This document shows positions 23,983 to 33,326 of a stretch of DNA of 64,000 bases, one piece after another. The position numbers and the translations under genes were made by a program. The notes beneath the pieces were generated by a model, which saw only the letters and a program-made list of their open reading frames with translations, ran no database searches and had not been told where the DNA came from. The stretch comes from JAEZAA01 sp964514485 (lineage in GTDB: Bacteria > Pseudomonadota > Gammaproteobacteria > Pseudomonadales > Oleiphilaceae). Numbering within the stretch: position 1 is the first letter of the stretch; each line of letters begins with the position of its first letter. The stretch spans positions 1 through 64,000 of the forward strand of contig CAZEWG010000006.1 of assembly GCA_964514485.1 (NCBI GenBank), given 5' to 3'.

Positions 23983-26538
23983 ATGTCTGTTGTATTCCAA
24001 TTTATCCAGGATGCCATCGTCTTTTCAGGATGGGCGCTGGTCTTGGCCGGCTCAGCTCATATTTTGTTGAAAAGCCGTCGGCGTCCGCTTGCGGCCCTGG
24101 CGAGTGGCTTGATATCCCTGGCTGCGCTGACCGTTGTCATTGTCGCTGGTCTGGATCTGATCCTGTCATTAAACGCCCTTCAGCAGGGTGGCTTGTCTCA
24201 GCGCACCGCTTGGGAGTGGGCGCAATCGGTTGTGCTTCTGGTGGGTGCCATTGGGTTGTTGAGTCTTGTAGCCCGGGGTCAGACCCGGGACTCATTCCGG
24301 CAGATCGCCGCGGTGGAGTCTCTGACCCGGTTCCATGGCTTTTGGAGTTTGTGTAGCCGAGCGATTAATCAGCTCCAGGAGAAGCAAGCCCTTTTTCAGC
24401 AGATTTGTGAGGCGGCGGTTGAGCAAGGCGGCTTTCAGCATGCATGCATCATGCAAAAGCAGGGCGAGCAATTGCAGCTCGTTTGCTATGCCGGAATGAA
24501 TGATCCGGAAACATCGCAAGCCGGGCTGCAGCAGTGTCAGTTTGTTGAAAACCTGATGAGCCGGGCGGTCAAGGAGCAGCGCATCGTCCACTGCCGGGAG
24601 CGGTCAGAAACTTCGGGCGATGAGATTTCGAACAAAGACGACATGGCTGGTGGCTTTCGCTCTGCGGCGGCCATTCCGCTGATGGTGAACAACGAGGTGT
24701 TTGGTGTTTTAACCTTGCACGCGACGCAAGCGGATGTCTTTGAAGGGGAATTGCTCAACTTGCTGGCGCGGCTGGGAGAGGATCTTGGTCATGCCATTAC
24801 CCATATTGATCGGGAGCAGGAGCGGATTCGTTCTCGGGCACAGCTGAGTAAATTGTCCCAAGCGGTAGAGCAGAGTGCGGATGCGGTTACCATCATTAGC
24901 ACGGAAGGCTTGATTGAATATGTAAACCCCCGCTTCATGGAGTTGACCGGGTACAGCCGCGATGAGGTAATCGGGCGTGAGGCCACCTTTCTATGTGTTT
25001 CTACGTGGGAAGCGGCTAAGTTCCAGGCTATTCTGGCTGATCTTAAGCAGGGCGCTTGCTGGAAAGGTGAGTTTCGCAATCGCTCCAAGAGCGGTGAGTT
25101 GTACTGGTCCACCGGGACGCTGTCCCCCATCTGCGATGAATCAGGCCAGATCACCCATTTCGTTTCCACCTCGGAAGACTACACGGAGCTGCGCAAGGCC
25201 CGGGATACGATCGAGCAGTTGGCGTTCTATGATCCATTGACGGATCTTCCCAACCGGCGCTTGATGATTGACCGGATCCAGAAATCGATTGATGTGGCGC
25301 GCCGCAATGGCAGCAAGATCGCGCTGATGTATATGGATCTGGACAAGTTCAAGTCGATCAACGATTCCCTGGGACACACCGTGGGCGATGAGTTGTTGAA
25401 GGAGGTTTCCCGGCGGTTGCGGGAGTCGATCCGGCCTCAGGATACGGTGGCGCGTTTTGGTGGAGACGAGTTCACCCTGCTGCTAACCGGCATTACCGAA
25501 CTGGGTGATGTGATTCAGATGGCAGAGCGAGTGCTGGAGAAAATCCAGCAGCCGATCCATATCCAGCAGCAGGAGCTGTTGGTGACCACGAGCCTGGGCA
25601 TCACGCTTTTCCCCGGTGATGGGGATGATCTCGAAACCTTGCTGCGTAACGCGGATTTGGCGATGTATCACGCCAAGTCCTTGGGGCGCAATAACTTCCA
25701 GTTCTATACCGATGAAATCCATCAGCGAGCCCTGAGTCAGGTGGATTTGGAGCGCCAGTTGCGCCAGGCCATTGAAGCCGAGCAGTTTGTGTTGTACTAC
25801 CAGCCTCAACTTGATTTGGCGACCGGCCAGATCGTCGGGGTCGAGGCCTTGGTTCGCTGGATCAATGACCGGGGGGATGTGGTGCCGCCGGATGTCTTTA
25901 TTCCGCTGGCGGAAGAGACTGGGCTCATTGAACCGATCGGCACCTGGGTGTTAAGGAAAGCTTTGCAAGAGATGCGGATTCTGGAGACCAAGCTGGGATA
26001 TCCGGTGAAAGTGGCCATCAACCTATCGGCCATCCAGTTCCGTCGGGCAGAGCACTTAAAGCAGACGGTGCGCCAGGCACTGGATGACATGGGCGTGGAC
26101 CCGGCTATGCTGGAGCTGGAGCTGACCGAAAGTATGCTGGTGGATAACGTGCAGTCAACCATCGAAACCCTGCACGAGCTGCGTGAGCTCGGAGTCTCGC
26201 TGGCGATTGACGATTTCGGTATCGGTTATTCGTCCCTAAATTATCTGAAACGGTTCCCCATTGATATCCTCAAAATTGATCGAAGTTTTGTGCGGGATAT
26301 TGAAACGAACCCCAGTGATGCGGCGATTACGGCCGCTATTGTCGCCCTGGGCCATGAGCTGAAGTTGAAGGTGGTGGCCGAAGGGGTCGAGAACAAGGCG
26401 CAGTTGAGCTTCTTGCAGCAGCATGGCTGTGACTTCTACCAGGGTTATTTCTTCAGCCCGCCGGTGCCGATGGAAAAGTTGATGGCATTGTTTACCCGTG
26501 GCCCCATTGGGGTTGTGCAGGGTGGTGGGTCAGCCTAA
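23983..26538 (+). CDS. Membrane GAF-PAS-GGDEF-EAL c-di-GMP enzyme
   Basis: An 851-residue signalling protein. Two or three N-terminal membrane helices (about 10-100) precede a GAF-type domain (about 130-280), a PAS domain with PAC (about 295-420: EYVNPRFMELTGYSRDEVIG), a GGDEF domain with intact GGDEF (493-497) and an EAL domain with intact EAL (621-623), DDFGIGYSSLNYLKR and EGVEN. Both catalytic sites look functional, so it could make or degrade c-di-GMP depending on input. ATG 23983 (MSVVFQFIQD). Converges on the receiver/coiled-coil gene, sharing a bidirectional terminator. Confidence 0.93.
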   Translation: MSVVFQFIQDAIVFSGWALVLAGSAHILLKSRRRPLAALASGLISLAALTVVIVAGLDLILSLNALQQGGLSQRTAWEWAQSVVLLVGAIGLLSLVARGQTRDSFRQIAAVESLTRFHGFWSLCSRAINQLQEKQALFQQICEAAVEQGGFQHACIMQKQGEQLQLVCYAGMNDPETSQAGLQQCQFVENLMSRAVKEQRIVHCRERSETSGDEISNKDDMAGGFRSAAAIPLMVNNEVFGVLTLHATQADVFEGELLNLLARLGEDLGHAITHIDREQERIRSRAQLSKLSQAVEQSADAVTIISTEGLIEYVNPRFMELTGYSRDEVIGREATFLCVSTWEAAKFQAILADLKQGACWKGEFRNRSKSGELYWSTGTLSPICDESGQITHFVSTSEDYTELRKARDTIEQLAFYDPLTDLPNRRLMIDRIQKSIDVARRNGSKIALMYMDLDKFKSINDSLGHTVGDELLKEVSRRLRESIRPQDTVARFGGDEFTLLLTGITELGDVIQMAERVLEKIQQPIHIQQQELLVTTSLGITLFPGDGDDLETLLRNADLAMYHAKSLGRNNFQFYTDEIHQRALSQVDLERQLRQAIEAEQFVLYYQPQLDLATGQIVGVEALVRWINDRGDVVPPDVFIPLAEETGLIEPIGTWVLRKALQEMRILETKLGYPVKVAINLSAIQFRRAEHLKQTVRQALDDMGVDPAMLELELTESMLVDNVQSTIETLHELRELGVSLAIDDFGIGYSSLNYLKRFPIDILKIDRSFVRDIETNPSDAAITAAIVALGHELKLKVVAEGVENKAQLSFLQQHGCDFYQGYFFSPPVPMEKLMALFTRGPIGVVQGGGSA

Positions 26539-26560
26539 AGGGATTGGATTCTTGAACATA

Positions 26561-26600
26561 AAAAAGGCGGGCTGTGCAAATGCGCAACCCGCCTTTTTTT
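26561..26600. terminator. Bidirectional terminator between convergent signalling genes
   Basis: AAAAA, GGCGGG, an inner imperfect stem TGTGCA/TGCGCA, CCCGCC, then seven T. It can terminate the GGDEF-EAL gene (plus) and the receiver gene (minus). Confidence 0.92.
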
Positions 26601-26632
26601 GTCCGCCCGCCACCGGGGGCGGCAGGGGAGCC

Positions 26633-27727
26633 TTAGCCGAGGAAGCCTGCGATGTAGGCGACCCCAGCAGTAAATACCCCAATGCTTGTTGCCAGTGCCA
26701 CCAGGTAGGCGCGGCTATTGGCGCGGCGCTGCTTCTGGACATACAGCTCAATGGTGCGTTGGGCAATATCCTCGGCAGTTTCCCGAGAAATGTCATGGGC
26801 TTGCTGAATCGCTTCGGATTGCAGGGTTTGCCAGAATTCGGTGTCGATCGACTGCACCGACGTCATATGATCCTTGAGCTCGTTAAGCTGCTCGGCTGAC
26901 AGACCCACCGTGTTTTTGCTGGCCTGAAGGGCTTTGGCCACTTCTTCCATCTGGTTGCTCAGGGTCTGGGCGAGATCGGCAACGATTTCGTCTTTCAGGG
27001 CGGCCTGGCGCTGGGCCAGTTTCTCTTCCAGTTCCTGAAGGGCATCTGACAGCTGGGAATCTTGGCGTTGCTGGCTGTTTTCCAGCAGAAACTTGATATG
27101 GGCATGCTGCTCATCGAACAGGTCGCTGAGTAATTCATGCATCCGGTTATTAATGGTTGTTTTCACTGAGGTACGAGCAATCTGTTCGATCAATTCAGGA
27201 GTCAGGGACGGCGTGCCCTTGGAGCTGCCGATTGGAACCACATTGTCTTGTGGGTTGGGGGAGATGCTCAGCTCTTCTCCATTGGCAACCAGATCCAGCT
27301 CCGCGCCCAGGTAGGAGTAATCAATCGGTGCCGTGTTGAGGGTGCCGTTGACGATATCGCTATTCAGCTCCTCCAGCATGGTGGAGAGGGTCTGGGGCTG
27401 GGGGGGCTTGGTCAAAATATTGTAGATGCCGAACTGCTTGGCGCGCGTCTCGAACTCCGCCGACTTTTTCGAGGTGCACATGATAATCGGGATATGGGCG
27501 GTATCGGGATTGGACTTGATGGCCTTGGTGGCTTCCACGCCATTCATGCCAGGCATCAAATGATCCATGAAAATGACATCCGGCAAATCGTTGTGCGACA
27601 GGTAATCTAGCGCTTCCTCGGCAGATCCAGCCATGCTCACATTCATGCTGGAGTTTTCCAAAAGTTTGCTCAGCGCAAAGCGGGCAACTTTGGAGTCATC
27701 GATGAGCAATGCGTTTTTTATCGTCAT
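26633..27727 (-). CDS. Receiver-domain protein with coiled coil and C-terminal membrane anchor
   Basis: A 364-residue paralog of the truncated protein at 3342-5230. Receiver domain about 1-120 with D10/D11, phosphoacceptor D55 (FMDHLMPGMNG), T85 and K108; a linker (120-180); coiled coil (about 185-335); and one C-terminal helix (about 340-363, YLVALATSIGVFTAGVAYIAGFLG) that would tail-anchor it in the inner membrane with the receiver in the cytoplasm. There is no output domain. Its context (GGDEF-EAL protein convergent, PEGA-MORN protein upstream) suggests a scaffold or localisation role. Function unknown. Confidence 0.85.
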   Translation of the reverse strand: MTIKNALLIDDSKVARFALSKLLENSSMNVSMAGSAEEALDYLSHNDLPDVIFMDHLMPGMNGVEATKAIKSNPDTAHIPIIMCTSKKSAEFETRAKQFGIYNILTKPPQPQTLSTMLEELNSDIVNGTLNTAPIDYSYLGAELDLVANGEELSISPNPQDNVVPIGSSKGTPSLTPELIEQIARTSVKTTINNRMHELLSDLFDEQHAHIKFLLENSQQRQDSQLSDALQELEEKLAQRQAALKDEIVADLAQTLSNQMEEVAKALQASKNTVGLSAEQLNELKDHMTSVQSIDTEFWQTLQSEAIQQAHDISRETAEDIAQRTIELYVQKQRRANSRAYLVALATSIGVFTAGVAYIAGFLG

Positions 27728-27826
27728 GATATACCTCGGTTTCGACTCGATGCGGCCCGTCTATCGAACAACCGTCGCACCATTTCTACAATTCGTTCAA
27801 AAGGTTCCAGAAAGTTTAGCAGCCTA

Positions 27827-29167
27827 CTACCAGCCTTCCATTGGCGGACATTGCGTTGCCCGGTAACTCTTCAGTCGATAGCACACGCCCGGCTCATTAC
27901 TGCGAGCGGTAAAGACTTCTCCTGCAGGAGTGGTCAGCGTGGCTTGACCGTAGGGTTTGCCAAACTTGAAAGTGCCACTGATCTTGCTGCCATTGGGGTT
28001 AAGTATCTCGCCTTTGCCATGGTATTGGCCTTCGATGAACTGGCCGATATATTTCTTCCCGTCGCTGTAGGTCAAGACTCCATTGCCGTGGAACAGGCTC
28101 TTTGAGAAACCGCCACTGTAATGGGTGCCGTCGGGATAGGTAATCTCGCCGGAGCCGTTAAACTCGTTGTCCATAAAGCTCCCTACGTACAGTAGACCCT
28201 GCTGCGTGGTTAAGGAGCCTTCGCCGTTGAGTTTGCCGTCGGCCCAATGGCCGGTGTAAATGTCGCCATTGCTCTTGGTGAGCGTGCCTTCACCATTGAA
28301 TTGGTCGCGCTGGAAGTAACCGGTGTAGGTGTCGCCATTGGGAAGTCTCAGGACGCCATACCCTTCTTTTTTACCGTTGACCCAATCGCCTTCGTAGCGA
28401 GCGCCATCAGGCCGTTGCAGCTTGCCGCTGCCGTGGAACTGTTTCTCAAGAAATCCGCCTTCATAAGAGGTGCCGTCAGCCGCCCTGTAGGTGCCTTGAC
28501 CGGTAACCACCCCGTGGCGCCAGGTGCCATTACGAAACTCCACCTGTGTCAGCTCTTCCAGAGAGGCGTTGATCACCAGATCATCGCCCCGGGCGAGATC
28601 CACGGTCTGGCTCCAGCCTTTGTAACCGGGCTTGGTCACTTCAACCACATACTTGCCCGGTGCCAGATCCAGATTCAGGCGGGTGGAACCATAGTCCTGG
28701 CCATTAATACGGACCCGGTCGTCGTGAACGTTTGAGCGAATGGTGAGCGTGCCCACCGTGGGTGTCGTGACCGTTTTCAGGTCGGTGGCCGGGATTGAAG
28801 TCGGGAGTGCCGGAGTCGCCGGCTCCAGAGCGGCCACCAGAGGTTCAGTGCTGGCCGGTGCGTCCGAGGCAGGGGCAAAAGGGGACTCCACATCAGCAAC
28901 TTCTGCAACCATCTCGGAGGTGTCAGCAAAGACCGCTTCTTCTGATGTTGCGGCTTCTTGGCTTGCAACCGGGGCAGGAGATGGCTTCGGGCTGCTGGAA
29001 GGCGCCTTCCTGGTCTGCGGGAAAAAGTCGAGAGCAGGCAAGGCGGCAAATGCCGGGAGCTCAGGTGCGTCAGGATTTTTGATATGTGCAAAACCCGCCG
29101 TCAGCAGCAGCATAAAGACGAGGGCATTGATCAGTAATAGGGGCCTGAGGTCGACCATGGCTGTCAT
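27827..29167 (-). CDS. Membrane-anchored PEGA and MORN-repeat protein
   Basis: A 446-residue protein. One N-terminal membrane anchor (about 8-27) is followed by a Pro/Ala/Ser/Glu-rich linker (about 30-135), a PEGA domain (about 138-205: GTLTIRSN...DLAPGKYVVEVTKPGYKGWS) and nine MORN repeats of 23 residues (about 212-420; for example YEGDWVNGKKEGYGVLRLPNG), ending in a short tail with two cysteines. PEGA binds envelope polymers and MORN repeats act in lipid or protein contact, so an envelope-linked scaffold is likely. Start: ATG 29167 or the fourth codon. It lies 99 bases upstream of the receiver gene, same strand. Confidence 0.88.
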   Translation of the reverse strand: MTAMVDLRPLLLINALVFMLLLTAGFAHIKNPDAPELPAFAALPALDFFPQTRKAPSSSPKPSPAPVASQEAATSEEAVFADTSEMVAEVADVESPFAPASDAPASTEPLVAALEPATPALPTSIPATDLKTVTTPTVGTLTIRSNVHDDRVRINGQDYGSTRLNLDLAPGKYVVEVTKPGYKGWSQTVDLARGDDLVINASLEELTQVEFRNGTWRHGVVTGQGTYRAADGTSYEGGFLEKQFHGSGKLQRPDGARYEGDWVNGKKEGYGVLRLPNGDTYTGYFQRDQFNGEGTLTKSNGDIYTGHWADGKLNGEGSLTTQQGLLYVGSFMDNEFNGSGEITYPDGTHYSGGFSKSLFHGNGVLTYSDGKKYIGQFIEGQYHGKGEILNPNGSKISGTFKFGKPYGQATLTTPAGEVFTARSNEPGVCYRLKSYRATQCPPMEGW

Positions 29168-29311
29168 CCATGCACTTCTGTTTTGTACTTGTAATTCATC
29201 TTATCGCTATTCGAAACACAATGTAACCAATTCGCTGGCAGGCTGGCCGATTTGTCGTCGGTGTCACAGAAAGCAAGGAATTGGCTCACGCTAAGATTTT
29301 GTAATTGTTAA

Positions 29312-29824
29312 CTATTGTGTGCGCTTCTCTAAGGCTTCCCAGGCCTTCATATGAATGTCGGCCTCCTGTTCGTAAGGAGACTTGAAGGGCGTGAGCACCA
29401 TGTCAAAGATCGCGAAAATAAAACCGATTGAAAACCAGGCGATCACCAGGGTTTCCATGGTTGCGGCCTGGGCCTGAGGATCCGATTGAACAAAGTTCTG
29501 AAGGGTGGGGAGCCACTCGGAAACCATGGCCACCAGATTGAACCTGGACAGGACAAAGGGAACCCAAAAGGCAATAAAGATCGGGAAGAAAGCAAATGAC
29601 CAAAGCAGGCGCCGTAACAGGTAAATGGCGAGTGCCTTGGCGTAACGGGTCTTTAATTCGGGAATTTTCTTCAATTCCTGAAGGTATTTCTTGCGCTCCA
29701 GCCAATAGGGCTCAATCAGCAGATGGGACTTCTGGCTGGCCAGACCGGGTGCTCCCGCGGGGGAGGCAGCGTTTTGAGTCTCCAGGGTCGACGTTGGCGA
29801 TGGAGATGGAACGGAGTCGGTCAT
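29312..29824 (-). CDS. Two-TM membrane protein, unknown function
   Basis: A 170-residue protein with a Ser/Pro-rich N-terminus, a basic amphipathic stretch (ERKKYLQELKKIPELKTRYAKA), and two membrane segments (about 77-100 and 122-148). ATG 29824 (MTDSVPSPSP) is chosen since the upstream part of the frame looks non-coding. It belongs to no family I recognise. It lies upstream of the PEGA-MORN gene on the same strand (144-base gap). Confidence 0.65.
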   Translation of the reverse strand: MTDSVPSPSPTSTLETQNAASPAGAPGLASQKSHLLIEPYWLERKKYLQELKKIPELKTRYAKALAIYLLRRLLWSFAFFPIFIAFWVPFVLSRFNLVAMVSEWLPTLQNFVQSDPQAQAATMETLVIAWFSIGFIFAIFDMVLTPFKSPYEQEADIHMKAWEALEKRTQ

Positions 29825-30308
29825 AGGGCTCACTTCTACTGCAAGGTGTCCAGGGCTGAGAACGAATAGGAACTCACGTATACTAGGTGCTTTGAGATCG
29901 GAATCCTTTCGGCACAATAGCCCTGCTATAGCATCTGTCGAAACTCTGCCATGGGTTTGGGCGTCTTGTTAACCAGTCCGCCCTATAGCTTGAGTACGTG
30001 CTCACGATTTGGCCGAATTGCTGTACGACCAGATGTTATCACCGATTGGATTTCTCGTTATGCTAGCAGGTATTCTAGCTCAGCTTGACGGCGTGTGCTG
30101 TTAATTCGGCTCCCGGAACTTTTCGTTCTGGTTAAGGCAATCTGTACTATAGCCGTTAACCGGCCGCTTAAGAGAGGCTCGTGGGGGTCTCCGGTTCGAG
30201 AAAATAAGAAGAGCTTCAGACCAGCCTCTGTGGTGTGCTGGATCGCTCCATCCTTATATATAAGCCTTCGCCGTGCAACCCAAACAGTTTAGGAAAAGCC
30301 AAAACCTT
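29825..30308. other. Intergenic region before the M16C protease
   Basis: About 480 bases between divergent genes. An AT-rich TTATATATAA stretch near 30254 could be a -10 element for the protease. No RNA gene, repeat or small ORF with a ribosome site was recognised. Confidence 0.4.
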
Positions 30309-33242
30309 ATGATGTCACCAGCCAATAACGCAGCTCCCTTTGATACCTTTGACTATATCGGTTCGCGCTCGATTGCCGCACTCAAACTGGATGTGCATGA
30401 ATATCGGCATCGGGAAACGGGGGCACGACATTTCCATTTGGCCGCGGACAATACCGAAAATGTCTTTCTGGTGGCGTTCAAGACGATTCCAACGGACTCC
30501 ACGGGGGTGGCTCACATTCTGGAGCACACGGCGCTGTGCGGCAGCGAGCGTTATCCGGTACGGGACCCATTCTTTCTGATGGTGCGCCGCTCCCTGAATA
30601 CCTTTATGAATGCGTTTACCAGCAGCGACTGGACCGCCTATCCCTTTGCCAGCCAAAACCTGAAAGACTTCCACAACTTGCTGGATGTGTATTTGGATTG
30701 TGCGTTTTTTGCCCGTCTGGACCCGCTGGACTTCGCTCAGGAAGGTCATCGCCTTGAGTTTGAGGAGATGGAAAATCCCGAGAGCAAGCTGGTGTATAAA
30801 GGGGTGGTCTATAACGAAATGAAGGGAGCGATGAGCTCGCCGGTCAGCACGCTGTGGCAGACCCTGACCAAATACCTCTATCCCACCACCACTTATCATT
30901 ACAACAGTGGGGGAGAGCCGGAGCATATTACCGATCTGACTTACGATCAGCTGGTTGCTTTCTACCGGAAGCACTACCACCCCAGTAATGCCATTTTCAT
31001 GACCTATGGCAATCTGGCGGCCAAGGATCTGCAGCAGCAGTTTGAGGAAAAGGCACTGCATCGCTTTAAACGGCTGGATGCGGTGGTCAGTGTGCCCGAT
31101 GAAAAGCGCTACTTCTCACCGGTGCGGGTCCAGGAAAGCTACCCGTTAGCCTCGACGGAGGACCCGGCGGAGAAGACCCATGTCGTGATGGGTTGGCTTT
31201 TGGGGCATTCCTTTAAGCTGGAGCAGAATCTTGAAGCACACCTGCTGAGCAATGTGCTGTTGGAAAACAGCGCCTCCCCTTTGATGAAGGCGCTGGAAAA
31301 AACCGAGCTGGGACGGGCGCCGTCACCGCTGTGTGGGTTGGAAGATTCCAATCGCGAAATGGTGTTTGTGTGCGGTCTGGATGGCAGCGAGGCGGACCGG
31401 GCGCAACAGGTGGAGCAGCTGATACTGGATGTGCTCAAAGACGTTGCCGAGCAGGGCGTTTCCCAGGAGCGTCTGGAAGCAATCCTGCACCAGTTGGAAT
31501 TGAGTCAGCGTGAAATTGCCGGTGACCACTATCCCTACGGTTTGCAGCTGGTGCTGGCGGGTCTGCCATCAGCGCTTCATGGGGGGGATCCCACCGCTGT
31601 GCTGGATCTGGAACCGGCCTTGGCGAGCCTGCGTGAGAAGATCAAGGACCCGGATTACATCAAGCGTCTGGTTCGCTCGCTGCTGCTGGACAACCCTCAT
31701 CGGGTTCTGCTGACGCTGAGTCCGGATAGCGAGTTCGATGCCCAGCGCGCCCGGGTCATTGAGGAGAAGCTGGCAGCAATCAAGGCCTCTCTCTCCGAGG
31801 AAGAACAGCAGCAGATTATCGAGCAAAGCAAGAGCTTGCTGGCCCGGCAGGAGATGAAAGAGGACGAGGGTATTCTCCCGAAAGTCGGTCTGGCGGATAT
31901 TCCGGTCGATATTCAGATCCCCGAACCTGAAGCTGCCGGAAACTGGCCCGAGCTGACCTGTTACGGCCAGGGTACCAATGGCATTGTGTACCAGCAGATG
32001 ATTTCGGCGCTGCCCCAAATCGACGAGCAACAGCAGCAGTTGCTGCCGCTTTATACCTACTGCCTAACAGAGGTGGGGGCTGGCGAGCGCTCCTATCTGG
32101 AAATGCAGGATTGGCAATCCGCGGTGTCGGGCGGCATCAGTGCGTACTCTGAGATCAAGGGTATGATTGACGATGAGCAGAGTGCGTCGGGTTATCTGGT
32201 GTTGAGTGCCAAGGCCCTGAACCGCAATCAGGAGGCGGTCAGCGAGCTGATGCGGGAGTCGTTCCTGTCGGCCCGCTTTGATGATACCGCCCGGGTTCGG
32301 GAGTTGGTGTCCCAAATCCGTGCCCGGCGCGAGCAGGCGGTCACCAGCAATGGCCATGCCTTGGCGATGGGAGCCGCGGTCAGTGCGATGGCGCCTTCTG
32401 CCGCACTGTCTTATCGCATTGGGGGGCTGGAAGGGATTCGCTGGATCAAGGCACTGGATCAGGCCATGGAATCTTCCGATCAGGTGGCGGCGGTCTGTGA
32501 CCAGTTGCAGGGCATGCACCGTCTTTTGGTCGAGGTGCCCCGCCAACACTTGATTGTGGCGGAAAAAGAAGAACTGGCCCGTTTTTCCGAAAATCTGGAG
32601 CGGATATGGCGCGCGGCGGATCAAACCCTATCAGGCCCTGCCTTTTCGCTGCCCCCGGTCCGTGGGCGTGTGCAAGAGGCCTGGTTGGCCAACACCCAGG
32701 TGAACTTCTGCGCCAAAGCCTATCCGACGGTTCCGGTGGAGCATCCCGATGCAGCCGCGCTAAGTGTACTGGGCGGCTACTTGCGTAACTGCTATCTGCA
32801 CCGGGCCATCCGTGAACAAGGCGGCGCCTATGGCGCGGGAGCCGGGCAGGACAGCTCCATTTCGGCATTCCGGTTCTATTCCTACCGGGATCCGCGCATT
32901 GAAGCGACCTTGGATGACTTTGATGCCTCCGTCCAGTGGCTGCTCAATAATCCCCAGGATCCGGAAGATCTCGAGCAGGCCATTCTGGGTGTCATCAGTC
33001 AGATCGACAAGCCCCGTTCGCCGGCGGGGGAGGCCAAGAGTGCCTTTCACTCCAGCCTCTTTGGACGGACTCCGGAGCAGCGTCGCCGCTTCCGTGCCCG
33101 CATTTTGCAGGTGAGCCTGGATGATCTGAGACGAGTGGCCCAAACCTACCTGGATCCGGCCTTGGCAAGCACCGCGATTGTGATTGGGGAGAGAGACCAG
33201 TCCGTGGCGGAGAAGCTGGGGTTGGAGCTGAAACGTCTTTGA
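30309..33242 (+). CDS. Insulinase-type (M16C, PreP-like) metalloprotease
   Basis: A 977-residue single-chain zinc protease of the M16C presequence-protease family. The inverted zinc motif HILEH (H69, E72, H73) is followed by the family segment CGSERYPVRDPFFLM and, about 80 residues later, the third zinc ligand region YKGVVYNEMKGAMSSP (glutamate). Four M16 domains arranged as two halves fit the length. The reaction is degradation of peptides in an enclosed chamber; no signal peptide is visible, so cytoplasmic. Start: ATG 30309 (tandem ATGs) is preferred over GTG 30273; AGGAAA upstream is a possible ribosome site. Confidence 0.92.
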   Translation: MMSPANNAAPFDTFDYIGSRSIAALKLDVHEYRHRETGARHFHLAADNTENVFLVAFKTIPTDSTGVAHILEHTALCGSERYPVRDPFFLMVRRSLNTFMNAFTSSDWTAYPFASQNLKDFHNLLDVYLDCAFFARLDPLDFAQEGHRLEFEEMENPESKLVYKGVVYNEMKGAMSSPVSTLWQTLTKYLYPTTTYHYNSGGEPEHITDLTYDQLVAFYRKHYHPSNAIFMTYGNLAAKDLQQQFEEKALHRFKRLDAVVSVPDEKRYFSPVRVQESYPLASTEDPAEKTHVVMGWLLGHSFKLEQNLEAHLLSNVLLENSASPLMKALEKTELGRAPSPLCGLEDSNREMVFVCGLDGSEADRAQQVEQLILDVLKDVAEQGVSQERLEAILHQLELSQREIAGDHYPYGLQLVLAGLPSALHGGDPTAVLDLEPALASLREKIKDPDYIKRLVRSLLLDNPHRVLLTLSPDSEFDAQRARVIEEKLAAIKASLSEEEQQQIIEQSKSLLARQEMKEDEGILPKVGLADIPVDIQIPEPEAAGNWPELTCYGQGTNGIVYQQMISALPQIDEQQQQLLPLYTYCLTEVGAGERSYLEMQDWQSAVSGGISAYSEIKGMIDDEQSASGYLVLSAKALNRNQEAVSELMRESFLSARFDDTARVRELVSQIRARREQAVTSNGHALAMGAAVSAMAPSAALSYRIGGLEGIRWIKALDQAMESSDQVAAVCDQLQGMHRLLVEVPRQHLIVAEKEELARFSENLERIWRAADQTLSGPAFSLPPVRGRVQEAWLANTQVNFCAKAYPTVPVEHPDAAALSVLGGYLRNCYLHRAIREQGGAYGAGAGQDSSISAFRFYSYRDPRIEATLDDFDASVQWLLNNPQDPEDLEQAILGVISQIDKPRSPAGEAKSAFHSSLFGRTPEQRRRFRARILQVSLDDLRRVAQTYLDPALASTAIVIGERDQSVAEKLGLELKRL

Positions 33243-33253
33243 TGATGGGACAG

Positions 33254-33283
33254 ACGCGGCGACTTCTCTGTTCGCCGCGTTCT
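33254..33283 (+). terminator. Probable terminator of the M16C gene
   Basis: ACGCGGCGA and TCGCCGCGT form a nine-pair stem over a nine-base loop, followed by TCTCGTTT, a poor T run. A second hairpin (GGCCTGTG/CACAGGCC, 33291-33315) lies just after it, between the convergent M16C and ppsR genes. Confidence 0.55.
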
Positions 33284-33326
33284 CGTTTGAGGCCTGTGGG
33301 GTCGCCTCACAGGCCCAGTACCTTCG

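Noticed and set aside
28000..28520. Periodic 69-base pattern in the MORN gene
   Set aside because: Considered as a repeat or CRISPR-like array; it is the DNA of 23-residue MORN repeats, with no constant spacer.
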